This document shows, piece after piece, positions 19,521 to 29,446 of a DNA stretch of 64,000 bases; position 1 is the stretch's first letter; every line of letters begins with the position of its first letter. Source of the DNA: Photobacterium malacitanum (lineage in GTDB: Bacteria > Pseudomonadota > Gammaproteobacteria > Enterobacterales > Vibrionaceae). Under the pieces are notes generated by a model. It was given only the letters and a program-made list of their open reading frames with translations, searched no databases and had not been told where the DNA came from. The position numbers were made by a program, and so were the translations under genes. The stretch covers positions 1-64,000 of the forward strand of contig NZ_FYAK01000008.1 of NCBI RefSeq assembly GCF_900185615.1, read 5' to 3'.

Positions 19521-20324
19521 ATGGATATCGACATGGAGAGAGTGCTGCAGCCATTAACCGAATCTCAACAACGGCAATTGACTCGATTGGCCATTGAAGC
19601 CGGTCAACGGTTATTACAACACGGTGCCGAAAGCTCGGTAATTATGGATGTGACGCGTCGATTGGGATTAGCATTGGGGGTTGAGCATGTTGAAGTATCA
19701 TTATCAGCCAGTTCAATGGTGATCAGTACTCGTCATTTAGGCACCTGTATTACTACCACTCGCCGCTGCCAAGATAGCGGTATTAATATGCAAATAGTGA
19801 CTGATATTCAACGTATTTGTATTCTTGTTGAGCGCGGATTATTGGACTGCCATGATGTTCAAGCACGGTTACAAAACCTCAAAACAGCGCGTTATAATCG
19901 TTGGTTAGTGGTGGTGATGATTGGCTTATCATGTGCGGCATTTAGTCGTTTAGCTGGCGGTGATTGGCCAGTATTTATGCTGACGTTTTGTGCATCATCA
20001 GTAGGGATGATTGTGCGCCAACAAATTGCCAGTTATCACTTTAATCCGCTGTTAAATTTCGCTGTAACCGCCTTTGTAACCACCTTAATATCAGGTCTAG
20101 GTGAAGTGTATAATATTGGCGAACAACCTTTTTTAGCCATGGCCTCATCGGTGTTGATGTTAGTCCCTGGCTTTCCATTAATTAACGCCGTCGCAGACAT
20201 GGTAAAAGGTTTCCCTAGTATGGGGCTAGCGCGCTGGACCATGGCGAGTTTACTCACGTTATCAACCTGTATGGGAATTGTGGCTGCGATGAATGTGCTT
20301 GATGTGTGGGGGTGGTTACTATGA
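19521..20324 (+). CDS. yjjP: YjjP, ThrE-family exporter large subunit
   Basis: This 267-residue membrane protein matches E. coli YjjP, with shared blocks LLQHGAES, INMQIVTDIQ, RWLVVVMIGLSCAAF and VPGFPLINAVADM. The N-terminal soluble half (about 1-115) is followed by about five membrane spans. In E. coli YjjP and YjjB together export succinate, and both belong to the ThrE superfamily. The pairing is kept here, with yjjB overlapping by four bases. Two nearby ATG codons (19521 and 19533) could start it. I keep the first, with low certainty about the exact residue. Confidence 0.88.
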   Translation: MDIDMERVLQPLTESQQRQLTRLAIEAGQRLLQHGAESSVIMDVTRRLGLALGVEHVEVSLSASSMVISTRHLGTCITTTRRCQDSGINMQIVTDIQRICILVERGLLDCHDVQARLQNLKTARYNRWLVVVMIGLSCAAFSRLAGGDWPVFMLTFCASSVGMIVRQQIASYHFNPLLNFAVTAFVTTLISGLGEVYNIGEQPFLAMASSVLMLVPGFPLINAVADMVKGFPSMGLARWTMASLLTLSTCMGIVAAMNVLDVWGWLL

Positions 20325-20785
20325 CGTTAATAATGGCATTACTGAATGATATGCTTTTAGCAATGATCCCCGCATTAGGATTTGCATTGGTATTTAATGT
20401 GCCTCAAAAAGCATTAAAATATTGTGCTATTGGTGGCGCAATTGGCCATGGAACACGATTTTTATTAATGCATTGGGGACTGTCAATTGAGTGGTCAACC
20501 TTTGTGGCTGCAACCTTGGTCGGTATGATCGGTGTCCATTGGTCGCACCGTTTTTTAGCCCATCCTAAAGTGTTTACTGTTGCAGCATTGATTCCAATGG
20601 TACCGGGAGTATTTGCCTTTAAAGCCATGATTGCTATCGTTGAAATTAATCACCGTGGTTTTTCATTGGCTTTATGGGGATTGATGATTGATAACGTGCT
20701 AAAAGCGATGTTTATCGTAGCTGCATTAGCGATTGGATTAGCTATGCCAGGGTTACTATTTTATCGTCGTCGGCCTGTGGTATAA
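20321..20785 (+). CDS. yjjB: YjjB, ThrE-family exporter small subunit
   Basis: This 154-residue protein has four or five membrane spans and matches E. coli YjjB, with the blocks NVPQKALKYCA, GHGTRFLL, IEWSTF and HPKVFTVAALIPMVPG. It forms the DUF3815 half of the two-part exporter with YjjP. The ATG overlaps the yjjP stop (ATGA), so translation is coupled. The frame could also open at a GTG at 20306, but the coupled ATG with a GGGGTGG site just upstream is preferred. Confidence 0.88.
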   Translation: MTLIMALLNDMLLAMIPALGFALVFNVPQKALKYCAIGGAIGHGTRFLLMHWGLSIEWSTFVAATLVGMIGVHWSHRFLAHPKVFTVAALIPMVPGVFAFKAMIAIVEINHRGFSLALWGLMIDNVLKAMFIVAALAIGLAMPGLLFYRRRPVV

Positions 20786-20836
20786 CTACAGCAGAATTAT
20801 AATGCGCACACGCATAGTGTGAATGGAGATGCAATA

Positions 20837-21322
20837 ATGAAGATCAGTATGATCGCAGCAATGGCTCATGATCGGATCATTGGTAAAGATAATAGTATGC
20901 CGTGGCATTTACCTGCAGATTTTGCATGGTTTAAACGCTGTACTATGGGGAAACCAATTGTGATGGGACGTAAAACTTTTGAATCAATTGGACGTCCATT
21001 GCCGGGTCGATTAAACATAGTTATTAGCCGCAATCCTGACTTTGTAGCCCAAGGGATCACTGTTGTTAACGATATTGCTGCGGCTAAATTAGCCGCTGGT
21101 GATGTGCCTGAACTAATGATCATTGGTGGCGGTAGTATTTATCAAGCTTGTTTGCCGATGGCTGATAGTTTGTATTTAACCTTCATTGATGCGGATCTTG
21201 ACGGCGATACTCAGTTTCCTAATTGGGGCAATAATTGGCAAGTGGTGGCTAAAGAGCACCATGATAGTGATGCTAATAATGCCTATGCAATGGAGTTTGT
21301 GATCTTAGCGCGATCGCAGTAA
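20837..21322 (+). CDS. folA: Dihydrofolate reductase
   Basis: This 161-residue enzyme reduces dihydrofolate with NADPH and is the target of trimethoprim. The N-terminal MISMIAAMAHDRIIGKDNSMPWHLP-type region, seen here from residue 3 on, includes the M20-loop. The catalytic Asp is in LPADFAWFK, and the NADPH site is in MGRKTFESIGRPLPGR and IIGGGSIY. Length fits E. coli FolA (159). The ATG at 20837 follows a GGAGATG site; an upstream in-frame start at 20819 is rejected. It is convergent with apaH. Confidence 0.96.
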   Translation: MKISMIAAMAHDRIIGKDNSMPWHLPADFAWFKRCTMGKPIVMGRKTFESIGRPLPGRLNIVISRNPDFVAQGITVVNDIAAAKLAAGDVPELMIIGGGSIYQACLPMADSLYLTFIDADLDGDTQFPNWGNNWQVVAKEHHDSDANNAYAMEFVILARSQ

Positions 21323-21346
21323 ATAACCACAATATCGATGATCAAT

Positions 21347-21371
21347 AATGCCGACAACCACTGTCGGCATT
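21347..21371. terminator. Bidirectional hairpin between folA and apaH
   Basis: A perfect 10-bp stem (AATGCCGACA / TGTCGGCATT) with an ACCAC loop lies between convergent genes. U tracts are short on both sides. Confidence 0.75.
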
Positions 21372-21385
21372 GTTATATGCCATGA

Positions 21386-22204
21386 TCAGGCGTAGAGCGG
21401 GCATTCAGTGACAAATCGTTGCCCATCTTCCCAGCGCAGCATGGTTAAGCTATTACCCCAGACACAACCAGTATCTAAGCCAATACAATGCTGATCTTGG
21501 TGACCCATTAGTGCAGCCCAATGACCAAAGATAATAGTCTTTTCTATCGGTTGAGCACGCTGAACATCAAACCATGGGATCAGATCACCAACAGCAGGAT
21601 CATTCGGCTGTACCTTACAATGCATATCCAGCCGCCCTTGAGGATCGCAAAAGCGCATTCGTGTAAAACTGTTGATCGTAAATCGTAGTCGCTCTAATCG
21701 TGACAGATCCTGTTGCCACCAATCGGGGCCGTCACCATACATATTTTTCAATAACCATAAATAGTCATCAGACTGCAGCAGTTGTTCGACTTCACGCGCA
21801 TGCTGACGGGCTTGTTCAAGTGACCATTGCGGCGTAATGCCAGCGTGGACCATAACCAATGGATAGTGAGGGTGTTCTGCTAATAGAGGCTGGTGGCGCA
21901 ACCAATCAAGTAATTCTTTGCCATCTTCTGCGGTGAAAATTTGATGGATATTATCGCTTTTTTTCGCGCGTGCTAGTTGGTGAGATACTGCTAATAAATG
22001 CAGATCATGATTGCCTAAAATGACCGTCGCATGATCGCCTAATGCTTTGACAAAGCGTAATGTTTCTAAAGATTCAGGTCCTCGTGCAACCAGATCGCCC
22101 GCCAGCCATAAATGATCATGATGGGGATCAAAATTCGCTTGGGCTAATAGTTTTTTTAAGTCGGGTAAACAGCCTTGAATATCACCGACAAGATAAGTCG
22201 CCAT
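21386..22204 (-). CDS. apaH: ApaH, diadenosine tetraphosphatase
   Basis: This 272-residue metallophosphatase splits Ap4A symmetrically to two ADP and also removes NpN-type 5' caps from RNA in E. coli. The metal motifs GDIQGC (residues 7-12), GDLVARGP and GNHDLH are intact, and the later MVHAG and FGHWAAL complete the site. Length matches E. coli (280). It is the last gene of the lptD-surA-pdxA-rsmA-apaG-apaH cluster. Confidence 0.96.
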   Translation of the reverse strand: MATYLVGDIQGCLPDLKKLLAQANFDPHHDHLWLAGDLVARGPESLETLRFVKALGDHATVILGNHDLHLLAVSHQLARAKKSDNIHQIFTAEDGKELLDWLRHQPLLAEHPHYPLVMVHAGITPQWSLEQARQHAREVEQLLQSDDYLWLLKNMYGDGPDWWQQDLSRLERLRFTINSFTRMRFCDPQGRLDMHCKVQPNDPAVGDLIPWFDVQRAQPIEKTIIFGHWAALMGHQDQHCIGLDTGCVWGNSLTMLRWEDGQRFVTECPLYA

Positions 22205-22252
22205 GGTGCTCCCATTAACAATGCGTTTATTAACATGAAATTAATCGCTAGG

Positions 22253-22636
22253 TTAATGAAGAATGTTCGGCATTGCTAGTCGAAATGGGGCAACTTCAAC
22301 TTTAAATTTATTACCAGCTTGATCTTCCATGGTGTATTGACCTTGCATTACACCAACAGGGGTTTCGATGATAGTACCACTGGTATAAGTGAATTCATCA
22401 GCAGCGTTAATATGCGGTTGTTTTCCGACGACACCTTCACCTTCAATAACCAATTTTTTACCATTGGCATCGGTAATTAGCCAATAACGTGTCAGTAAAT
22501 GCGCGTTGCCACGGCCTAAATTTTTAATAGTGATAGTATAAGAAAATACGTAACGTTGCTGATCGGGTTGTGACTGTTCGGCAAGGTAATGACTGACAAC
22601 ATGGCATTTGATGGTTGGAGGAGATGAGATACTCAT
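22253..22636 (-). CDS. apaG: ApaG protein
   Basis: This 127-residue protein has the immunoglobulin-like ApaG/DUF525 fold, with blocks YTITIKNLGRGNAHLLTRYW, GEGVVGKQPHI and FTYTSGTIIETPVG. The molecular role is unsettled. In E. coli it lies between rsmA and apaH as here. The ATG at 22636 follows an AAAGGA site and matches the family start; the in-frame ATG at 22669 is rejected. Confidence 0.94.
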   Translation of the reverse strand: MSISSPPTIKCHVVSHYLAEQSQPDQQRYVFSYTITIKNLGRGNAHLLTRYWLITDANGKKLVIEGEGVVGKQPHINAADEFTYTSGTIIETPVGVMQGQYTMEDQAGNKFKVEVAPFRLAMPNILH

Positions 22637-22698
22637 AGGCAATATCCTTTGCTGATGATTTACTCTCATTTTAGTATTGTTGGCTAATAAATAAAGAA

Positions 22699-22733
22699 AA
22701 CCCTGTATAACACGTGAGATGTTACACAGGGTT
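22699..22733 (-). terminator. Hairpin between rsmA and apaG
   Basis: A 14-bp stem with one mismatch (AACCCTGTATAACA / TGTTACACAGGGTT) is followed on the minus strand by TTTTCTTTATTT. It would partly or fully end transcription before apaG-apaH, although these genes are usually thought of as one cluster. Confidence 0.7.
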
Positions 22734-22770
22734 ATTGCGTTATGAGCGCAGTTGTTAAGGCGCGCTAACG

Positions 22771-23592
22771 TTATTGCTCTTCTTTTTGGAAATTAGCATC
22801 AAGCCAATTAGCCATAGCAACAAATTGTTCTACCGTAATGTTTTCTGGACGGTGGCTAGGGTTAATACCAAGCGCTTCAAGTTGCTCTGGTGTCAACAAA
22901 GCTTTGTAACAGTTACGGATCGTTTTACGACGCTGGTTGAAGCCTTCACGACACACACGATCTAACCATTTTAGGTTAGTACATGGGAATGGTAATACTT
23001 CATATGGCGTTAAACGCACCACTGCTGAATCTACTTTTGGTGCAGGTACGAAAGACTCTGGCGGCACTTCCAATACAGGCATTACTTTACAGTAGTATTG
23101 CGCCATAACCGTTAAACGGCCATAAGCTTTACTACCAGGGCCCGCAGCAAGACGATTAACCACTTCTTTTTGAAGCATAAAGTGCATATCTAGTACGTCT
23201 TTATGGAACTCAAAAATGTGGAACATTAACGGGGTTGAGATGTTGTAAGGCAAGTTACCGAAAATACGTAGCTTATTATTTTCTTTAATAAGTTGCGTAA
23301 AATCGAAGCGCATTGCATCGCCTTCATGGATGGTTAGTTTTGATGCTAGATCGGGGTGGTTACGTAAACGCTCCGCCAAATCTCGGTCAAGTTCGATAAC
23401 AGTAAATTTATCGACTAACTTGCCAACATATTCTGTGATTGCACCAAGGCCAGGGCCAATTTCTACCAAGTTTTGGCCGGGTAGAGGGTTAATCGCTGAT
23501 ACGATACCATCAATAATATATGGGTCTTTTAAAAAGTTTTGGCCAAAGCGCTTACGCGCACGGTGACCTAAATGGACTTGATCGCTGCTCAT
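22771..23592 (-). CDS. rsmA: RsmA (KsgA), 16S rRNA dimethyladenosine transferase
   Basis: This 273-residue methyltransferase dimethylates A1518 and A1519 of 16S rRNA late in 30S assembly. Loss gives kasugamycin resistance. The family start [10 protein letters not shown] is present, with the SAM-binding [10 protein letters not shown] and the catalytic NLPYNIST. The C-terminal helical region has QRRKTIRN. It overlaps the pdxA stop by four bases (ATGA), indicating coupled translation. Confidence 0.97.
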   Translation of the reverse strand: MSSDQVHLGHRARKRFGQNFLKDPYIIDGIVSAINPLPGQNLVEIGPGLGAITEYVGKLVDKFTVIELDRDLAERLRNHPDLASKLTIHEGDAMRFDFTQLIKENNKLRIFGNLPYNISTPLMFHIFEFHKDVLDMHFMLQKEVVNRLAAGPGSKAYGRLTVMAQYYCKVMPVLEVPPESFVPAPKVDSAVVRLTPYEVLPFPCTNLKWLDRVCREGFNQRRKTIRNCYKALLTPEQLEALGINPSHRPENITVEQFVAMANWLDANFQKEEQ

Positions 23593-24599
23593 GCTTGTTT
23601 TTCTACCAATTCGAGGGCGTGGGATAGCGCTGTCCGAAGGCTACCTATATCTGCTTGCCCAGTACCTGCGAGTTCCAGTGCGGTACCATGATCTACTGAA
23701 GTTCTGATAAAGGGCAGTCCCAACGTAATGTTGACTGATTTACCGAAGCCTTTATATTTCAGCACCGGTAACCCTTGATCGTGATACATGGCTAATACCG
23801 TATCGGCATCAGCTAAATATTTTTCTTGAAAGATAGTATCTGCTGGAAATGGTCCAAGCAAATTTATGCCTTCTTGCTGACGCAGTTGTTCTAATGTTGG
23901 AATGATAGTATCAATTTCTTCCATTCCCATACAGCCGTCTTCTCCGGCATGAGGATTGAGCCCGCAAACATAAATTTTCGGCGACGCAATACCAAATTTA
24001 GTCACTAAGTCAGCATGCAAGATACGAATAACTTGCTTAAGTCGTTGTTCAGTAATAGCTTTAGAAACACTGCTTACCGGAATATGGGTTGTTACTAATG
24101 CAACCCGTAACCCTGTTGTTGCCAGCATCATCACAACTTGTGCTGTCTCTGATTGCTGGGCAAAAAACTCAGTGTGACCACTAAAAGAAACACCTGCGCG
24201 GTTAATGACCCCTTTGTGGACGGGGCCAGTAACAACCGCGGCGAACTCACCGCTCATACAACCAGAAGCGGCACGTTCTAATGTTGCTAATACATAGAGC
24301 CCATTTTGTTCGTCAAGTTGGCCGCTGATAACCTCGGCGGCACTGTCTATTTGAGCTACAGTCATTGTTCCCGCTTGATGTGGTATCGCGGGTAACTCAG
24401 ATTGATAGGGCAAAATAGTAAGCGCTAAACCTAATTGAGCCGCACGTTCTACCATAACCTGCGCATCAGCACAAATTACAAGTTGGTGCGGCCAATGTTG
24501 CTGACACAAGGCAATGACTAAATCTGGGCCAATTCCTGCCGGTTCACCTGGGGTGATCGCAATCCGTTGTGGGTTAGTCATTTGCTTGTTATTAGCCAT
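23589..24599 (-). CDS. pdxA: PdxA, 4-hydroxythreonine-4-phosphate dehydrogenase
   Basis: This 336-residue NAD-dependent enzyme acts in DXP-dependent pyridoxal phosphate synthesis. The N-terminal [10 protein letters not shown], the metal-site histidines in FSGHTEFF and in [16 protein letters not shown], and the C-terminal [12 protein letters not shown] are all present. The ATG at 24599 has an AAGGT site inside the end of surA and overlaps that gene by eight bases. rsmA follows with a four-base overlap. Confidence 0.96.
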   Translation of the reverse strand: MANNKQMTNPQRIAITPGEPAGIGPDLVIALCQQHWPHQLVICADAQVMVERAAQLGLALTILPYQSELPAIPHQAGTMTVAQIDSAAEVISGQLDEQNGLYVLATLERAASGCMSGEFAAVVTGPVHKGVINRAGVSFSGHTEFFAQQSETAQVVMMLATTGLRVALVTTHIPVSSVSKAITEQRLKQVIRILHADLVTKFGIASPKIYVCGLNPHAGEDGCMGMEEIDTIIPTLEQLRQQEGINLLGPFPADTIFQEKYLADADTVLAMYHDQGLPVLKYKGFGKSVNITLGLPFIRTSVDHGTALELAGTGQADIGSLRTALSHALELVEKQA

Positions 24600-25899
24600 T
24601 ATTTACCTTATTCATTTGTTCGATGTAGGCACCTGCACGCAGTTCTTGTAACCAAGTTTGTGCTTCTTCATTGAACTTACGATTAAACAAAATTTGTGCC
24701 GCACGATTCTTTAAGGCAGCTTCAGTACGATCGACATTACGACGACCTTCTACTTCTACAATATGCCAGCCAAACTGAGATTTAAACGGTTGGCTAATTT
24801 GATCGACTGGTAATGTTTCTACTTCTTTTGCAAAAGCAGGGGCATACATTGAAGGAAGTTGCCAACCTAGTTGACCGCCATTGCTAGCAGAGCCTGGATC
24901 TTCACTGTACTGTTTTGCAGCTGCAGCAAAACTTTCTTTACCACTAATGATTTTCTGGCGAATTTGTTGTAATTCTTTTTTCGCTGCGGCGTCACTTAAA
25001 ATAATGGAGGTTTTAATTAAAATATGACGAGCTTTTACTTCAACCGCAGATACTGTTGGCATGCCTTTAACGTCATTGATTTTTAAAATATGGTAACCAA
25101 CGCCGCTACGGAAAGGACCAATGATACTGTCTTTGCTGCTGGTTTTAATTTGGTCAGCAAAAATTGTTGGCATTTCATCTTTACTCATCCAGCCCCACTC
25201 ACCACCTTTAAGGGCTTTAGGACCTTTGGAGTAGCGGTAAGCCAATTCAGCGAAATTAGCGCCTTGTTTTAGCTCGCCATAAATCTTGTTAGCTTCTTGC
25301 TTCGCTTTTTCGCGGGTGGCTTTATCGGCATCATCATCAACAGCGATCTGAATTTGGCTGATGTTGTATTGCACGTTTTGCTGAGTTTGCTTTGCAAGCT
25401 GTGCTGCTAAACTATCGACTTCTTGTGGCAAAATGTTGACTCGTTTACGCACAATAATAGTACGTGCTTCAGAGGCTAACATGTCGTTACGTAATTGCTC
25501 ACGGAACATCGAGAAGCTAATTCCAGCATTGGCTAACTGTTGGCGTAACTGGGCAACAGTGACATTACGTTGTTTAGCAACATCAGCAATAGCTTGATCA
25601 AGTTGGCTGTCATCAATACGCAACCCCAGCTGTTTTGCTTGCTGGATTTGTAGCGTTTCCATGATCAATTTATCCATTACTTGCTGGCGTAGGATATTGT
25701 TTGAAGGCAATGCCTGCCCTGCCGCTGCAGCATTAAGATGGACGGTTTTTAGCATCGCATTAACGTCACTTTGCAAAATGACACCATCGTTAACTGTGGT
25801 AACAATTTGATTTAATTCTTGCGGTTGAGGAGCTGCCATAGCCGTTGCTGTCATCCCCATGAGCATTACGCTTATCGCCGAATACTTCCACTTTTTCAT
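24592..25899 (-). CDS. surA: SurA, periplasmic chaperone and peptidyl-prolyl isomerase
   Basis: This 435-residue protein carries a signal peptide (ending MTATAMA-A). The SurA N-terminal chaperone domain (about residues 25-170) is followed by two parvulin domains (about 175-275 and 285-385, each with the RHILI/ISQI and GGxLGW/GGEWGW-type motifs) and a C-terminal helix. It escorts unfolded porins and LptD to the Bam complex. It lies between lptD and pdxA as in E. coli, which links the chaperone to its main client. Confidence 0.97.
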   Translation of the reverse strand: MKKWKYSAISVMLMGMTATAMAAPQPQELNQIVTTVNDGVILQSDVNAMLKTVHLNAAAAGQALPSNNILRQQVMDKLIMETLQIQQAKQLGLRIDDSQLDQAIADVAKQRNVTVAQLRQQLANAGISFSMFREQLRNDMLASEARTIIVRKRVNILPQEVDSLAAQLAKQTQQNVQYNISQIQIAVDDDADKATREKAKQEANKIYGELKQGANFAELAYRYSKGPKALKGGEWGWMSKDEMPTIFADQIKTSSKDSIIGPFRSGVGYHILKINDVKGMPTVSAVEVKARHILIKTSIILSDAAAKKELQQIRQKIISGKESFAAAAKQYSEDPGSASNGGQLGWQLPSMYAPAFAKEVETLPVDQISQPFKSQFGWHIVEVEGRRNVDRTEAALKNRAAQILFNRKFNEEAQTWLQELRAGAYIEQMNKVNNG

Positions 25900-25946
25900 T
25901 TATAGTCCGTCATGTTGAGTGGCGATATGTATTATCGCCACGATCA

Positions 25947-28343
25947 TTAATTTTTAAGTGTAAATGGGTCAGCATAACCTAAGATATTGCCGCCATCATC
26001 TGAAGCTTGACCTAATGGTCGTGCACCTTGCAGTCCTAGCAGACTAAACGAGAAGCTGACATTGCTGTCGTACTTAGTAAAGTCTTGGTTTAATGGATCT
26101 TTCGCATAGCGATTATAGCTTAGACCAATCATCCAACATGCCGAGCGGTAAACTAAGCCTACGCGGCTCTCAAGCATTTTATTAACATTCATGTCTTGGA
26201 AATAATCCGCGGTAATATCAATATTATCGTTAATTGGGAATCCTGCTGATAAACCTAATTGTGATATGCCATCATTACCGTTATCTTTTAATGTGTTTTC
26301 ATCGACATAATTACCAAGATAAGTACGAGAAACATAACGATAACTTGGTTGAATGAATACACGTCCATTACGGTATTCAACCGCGGTACTGCCTTGCTGG
26401 ATCTCATTTTCACTTGAGTCATATTGCATTGAGCTCTTGAAGAATAAATTATCATCAAGGTTAAATTCGGTTTCTAATGCGGTTGCAGAGTAGCTTTTTG
26501 CTTCACTGCCATCAGCGACCGGTTTATCAATATAGAATATTTGACCCAGTGAAAGGGTAAAACGTTCCTTAAAGTTAGCATCATAATAACGTGTTGTGGC
26601 GCCGACCGTAAATTGGTTGGCTGGTGCAATGTAATCTTGACCACTGTAGGTACGATCACTAAACAAGCCATAATAGTCTTGTTGTAAACGGGTTGAATCG
26701 TAACCGCCACCGTTATAATTAACTGGGTTGTAAATGCCTGATTGATCGACATTTTTAACGTATAAATATTGCAGTTGTGGCTCTAAACTTTGAGTGTAGT
26801 GTTCACCCATAATGGAGGTGTCACGCTCAAAATATAAGCTACTATTAACTCTAAATTCAGGAACAGTACGATCAACCGTTTTATCAAGGGTGCTTAAATT
26901 AGGGTTTTGCTTAACATCAAATTGTTGATTGTAATGAGCATAATTTAACTTAGCTTGAGTTGTAACTGACCACCATGGTGTCGCATAAGGTAAGGTTAAT
27001 GTTGGATCAAAAGTAACCCGATCTGCAGTTGGCTTGGTACGATCATCGGTATCAAATTTACTGATACTCATCGGCAGCGTAAAATCCAAACCGTATGGTA
27101 GATCAGATTTGTAGTATGTGCTCGATAGTTGAGGCATTAATCGGTATTGAGTGCCTTCGCCACTTTCTGTCAGTGGTTGAAAGTCACGTACCATTAAACT
27201 GGTGTCCCAGTTAGCATTACGGTATGCCAATGATGCCGTTTGCAGGAGGTTATTATCTTCACGTTGACCAATAATTGAGTCGACGTCATCAAAATATTTA
27301 GGATCACTGACTTTGCTGTAATCAATATTCAGCAACCAGTTTTTATTAATAATTCCGCTGTGTGTCCACTGAATACCCCAACGTTTATCATAATCTTGAT
27401 GCTTTTTATCGTGACCTAAATATTCACCGATCATTTTGCCTTGACCAAAATCGGTTAAATAACGGAACTCAGAGGTTAATTGCAACCCACGGTGGTTCAT
27501 GTATTTAGGCGTAAAAGTTAGATCGTAATTAGGGGCGATATTCCAATAAAATGGGGTCTCAAGCTCCATGCCGTTCTTGGAGCCGTAAGATATCGATGGG
27601 TAAAGGAAACCGGTCAGACGTTGATCTGTTACTGGTACACGCAACCACGGTAGATAAAAAACTGGAAAATCGAGGACTTCAAAACGGGCGTTATATAAAT
27701 CTGCAAATGGCGATTGACCTTCGCGCTCTAGGCTACCAGCAGCAAAACGCCAGCTCTTATCGCGACTAGGACAGGTGGTGTAAGTACCATCCTTCATCTC
27801 GTAAAATTGAGTACCATCAACATTGCGACGTTCAATTAATTTGGCATCGCCACGACCAGCCTGACAGGTCATCTGGTAGACGGCGTCATTCATTTGAGCA
27901 TCTTTAGTATCAAGATCGCTAGTTAGGCGCTTGGCATCGATATCCATGCTACCATCTTGATAGAAAACATTACCGTTAGCGGTCACAATATTGTCTGGTT
28001 GTTGTAAGGTTGCTTTATCGGCAACAATCGTACGAGTCCCTTGCTTGACGATCACGTCACCAGAATAAACGGCGGTTTTATTCTGCTGTGCTTCTACTCG
28101 GTTAGCACTGATATGGATCGGTTCGTTGTTGGTATCTTGTTGGCGATCTTTTTCTGGAATACAGACGCCACGTACCATCGCAAGAGGATCTTTGCTACCA
28201 TGAGCCGCATCATTAGCGGGATCTGCAATGGTAGGTAGGTTGTGACTATCACCACTTGTAGGAGTGATGTCGGCAGCCATTGCTGGGCCATAAAGGGCCA
28301 AGCTAATCATTGTGGCTAGTAAACTGTGAGAGGTAAGTGACAT
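25947..28343 (-). CDS. lptD: LptD, outer-membrane LPS assembly protein
   Basis: This 798-residue protein inserts lipopolysaccharide into the outer leaflet together with LptE. A signal peptide (ending GPAMA-A) precedes the periplasmic OstA/jellyroll domain (about residues 70-200). The large C-terminal barrel starts near residue 205. Cysteines lie at 61, 160, 191 and 736. C61 and C191 match the E. coli C31 and C173 positions, but the barrel end has a single Cys (SACW) instead of the adjacent pair of E. coli. The start ATG has only a distant AGGAA site. It is divergent from djlA. Confidence 0.96.
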   Translation of the reverse strand: MSLTSHSLLATMISLALYGPAMAADITPTSGDSHNLPTIADPANDAAHGSKDPLAMVRGVCIPEKDRQQDTNNEPIHISANRVEAQQNKTAVYSGDVIVKQGTRTIVADKATLQQPDNIVTANGNVFYQDGSMDIDAKRLTSDLDTKDAQMNDAVYQMTCQAGRGDAKLIERRNVDGTQFYEMKDGTYTTCPSRDKSWRFAAGSLEREGQSPFADLYNARFEVLDFPVFYLPWLRVPVTDQRLTGFLYPSISYGSKNGMELETPFYWNIAPNYDLTFTPKYMNHRGLQLTSEFRYLTDFGQGKMIGEYLGHDKKHQDYDKRWGIQWTHSGIINKNWLLNIDYSKVSDPKYFDDVDSIIGQREDNNLLQTASLAYRNANWDTSLMVRDFQPLTESGEGTQYRLMPQLSSTYYKSDLPYGLDFTLPMSISKFDTDDRTKPTADRVTFDPTLTLPYATPWWSVTTQAKLNYAHYNQQFDVKQNPNLSTLDKTVDRTVPEFRVNSSLYFERDTSIMGEHYTQSLEPQLQYLYVKNVDQSGIYNPVNYNGGGYDSTRLQQDYYGLFSDRTYSGQDYIAPANQFTVGATTRYYDANFKERFTLSLGQIFYIDKPVADGSEAKSYSATALETEFNLDDNLFFKSSMQYDSSENEIQQGSTAVEYRNGRVFIQPSYRYVSRTYLGNYVDENTLKDNGNDGISQLGLSAGFPINDNIDITADYFQDMNVNKMLESRVGLVYRSACWMIGLSYNRYAKDPLNQDFTKYDSNVSFSFSLLGLQGARPLGQASDDGGNILGYADPFTLKN

Positions 28344-28513
28344 CTAATTCAACATTCCTGTATCAATTTGGTGCAAGGCGAATTGTTGCGCTTTTTACAA
28401 GCATTCCCGACAAATGACAGCTATCATAATGCAAATTTAACGCGACGGCATCTTTTCAGCGCATGCTGTTGGGTAAACAGTGAAAAAATTAACAAATTAC
28501 CAGAGAGTATAGA

Positions 28514-29365
28514 ATGCAAAGAACAGGTATATGGGGAAAAATTATTGGTGCGTTGCTAGGACTCTCTATTGGTAAGCTACCTGGATTGTTGATCGGGCTA
28601 TTTATTGGTCATCAATTTGATAAAGCTTATGCGCGCCAAATGAATGGCGGCTTTGGTGGATTTGGTGGTAAAAATGCCACTAATGCTGAGCGCCAAGCAG
28701 AGTTTTTTAATGCCTGTTTTGCCACCATGGGCCATATGGCAAAAGCCAAAGGTCGTGTGACTGAAAATGAAATTCGAGTGGCGAGTACGATCATGGATCG
28801 TATGGGGTTGCAAGGTGAGTCTCGTCGCCAAGCGCAAAATGCGTTTCGTGAGGGTAAAGAAGATACCTTTCCATTAGAAGCAACCCTTAATCGTGTTCGT
28901 AGCCGTGCTGGACGGGCAGATTTGTTACAGTTTTTCTTAGAGCTGCAAATCCAAGCGGCATTTGCTGACGGCCAATTACATCCGAAAGAGCGTGAGTTAT
29001 TGCACGTGATTGCGCGTTATCTTGGTTTCTCAGAAGCACAACTTGAGCAACGTTTACAAATGCAAGAAGCCGCATTCCGTTTTCAACAGGGTGGCTTTCA
29101 TCAGCAGTATCATCAGCAAGGTGGTGGTTTTCAAGCGCCGCCTACACGCGATCAGTTAGCGGATGCATTTAAAGTATTAGGTGTAAATGATGACGCTTCT
29201 GCGCAAGAAGTTAAACGCGCCTACCGTAAACAAATGAATGAACACCATCCTGATAAGTTGGCCGCTAAAGGTTTACCACCAGAAATGATGGAAATCGCTA
29301 AGCAAAAAACCCAAGAGTTACAGGCTGCTTATGATTTGATCCGTAAAGAAAAGGGCTTTAAATAG
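28514..29365 (+). CDS. djlA: DjlA, membrane-anchored J-domain co-chaperone
   Basis: This 283-residue type III membrane protein has an N-terminal span (GALLGLSIGKLPGLLIGLFIG, about residues 12-32) with the Gly/Leu pattern known for DjlA dimerisation. A TerB-like central domain (about 50-180) follows, then a Gln/Gly-rich linker and a C-terminal J domain with HPD in EHHPDKLAA. It stimulates DnaK and in E. coli affects the Rcs phosphorelay. It is divergent from lptD as in E. coli, and a terminator follows. Confidence 0.95.
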   Translation: MQRTGIWGKIIGALLGLSIGKLPGLLIGLFIGHQFDKAYARQMNGGFGGFGGKNATNAERQAEFFNACFATMGHMAKAKGRVTENEIRVASTIMDRMGLQGESRRQAQNAFREGKEDTFPLEATLNRVRSRAGRADLLQFFLELQIQAAFADGQLHPKERELLHVIARYLGFSEAQLEQRLQMQEAAFRFQQGGFHQQYHQQGGGFQAPPTRDQLADAFKVLGVNDDASAQEVKRAYRKQMNEHHPDKLAAKGLPPEMMEIAKQKTQELQAAYDLIRKEKGFK

Positions 29366-29399
29366 CCTATTAATCGCCACGATGGTTGAATCGTTATAT

Positions 29400-29429
29400 A
29401 AAAAAGCGAGCGTAAATGCTCGCTTTTTT
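29400..29429. terminator. Bidirectional terminator between djlA and the dehydrogenase
   Basis: A perfect 12-bp stem (AAAAAAGCGAGC / GCTCGCTTTTTT) lies between convergent genes. It carries T runs on both strands. Confidence 0.93.
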
Positions 29430-29446
29430 GTGGCTAAAAATCGAGG

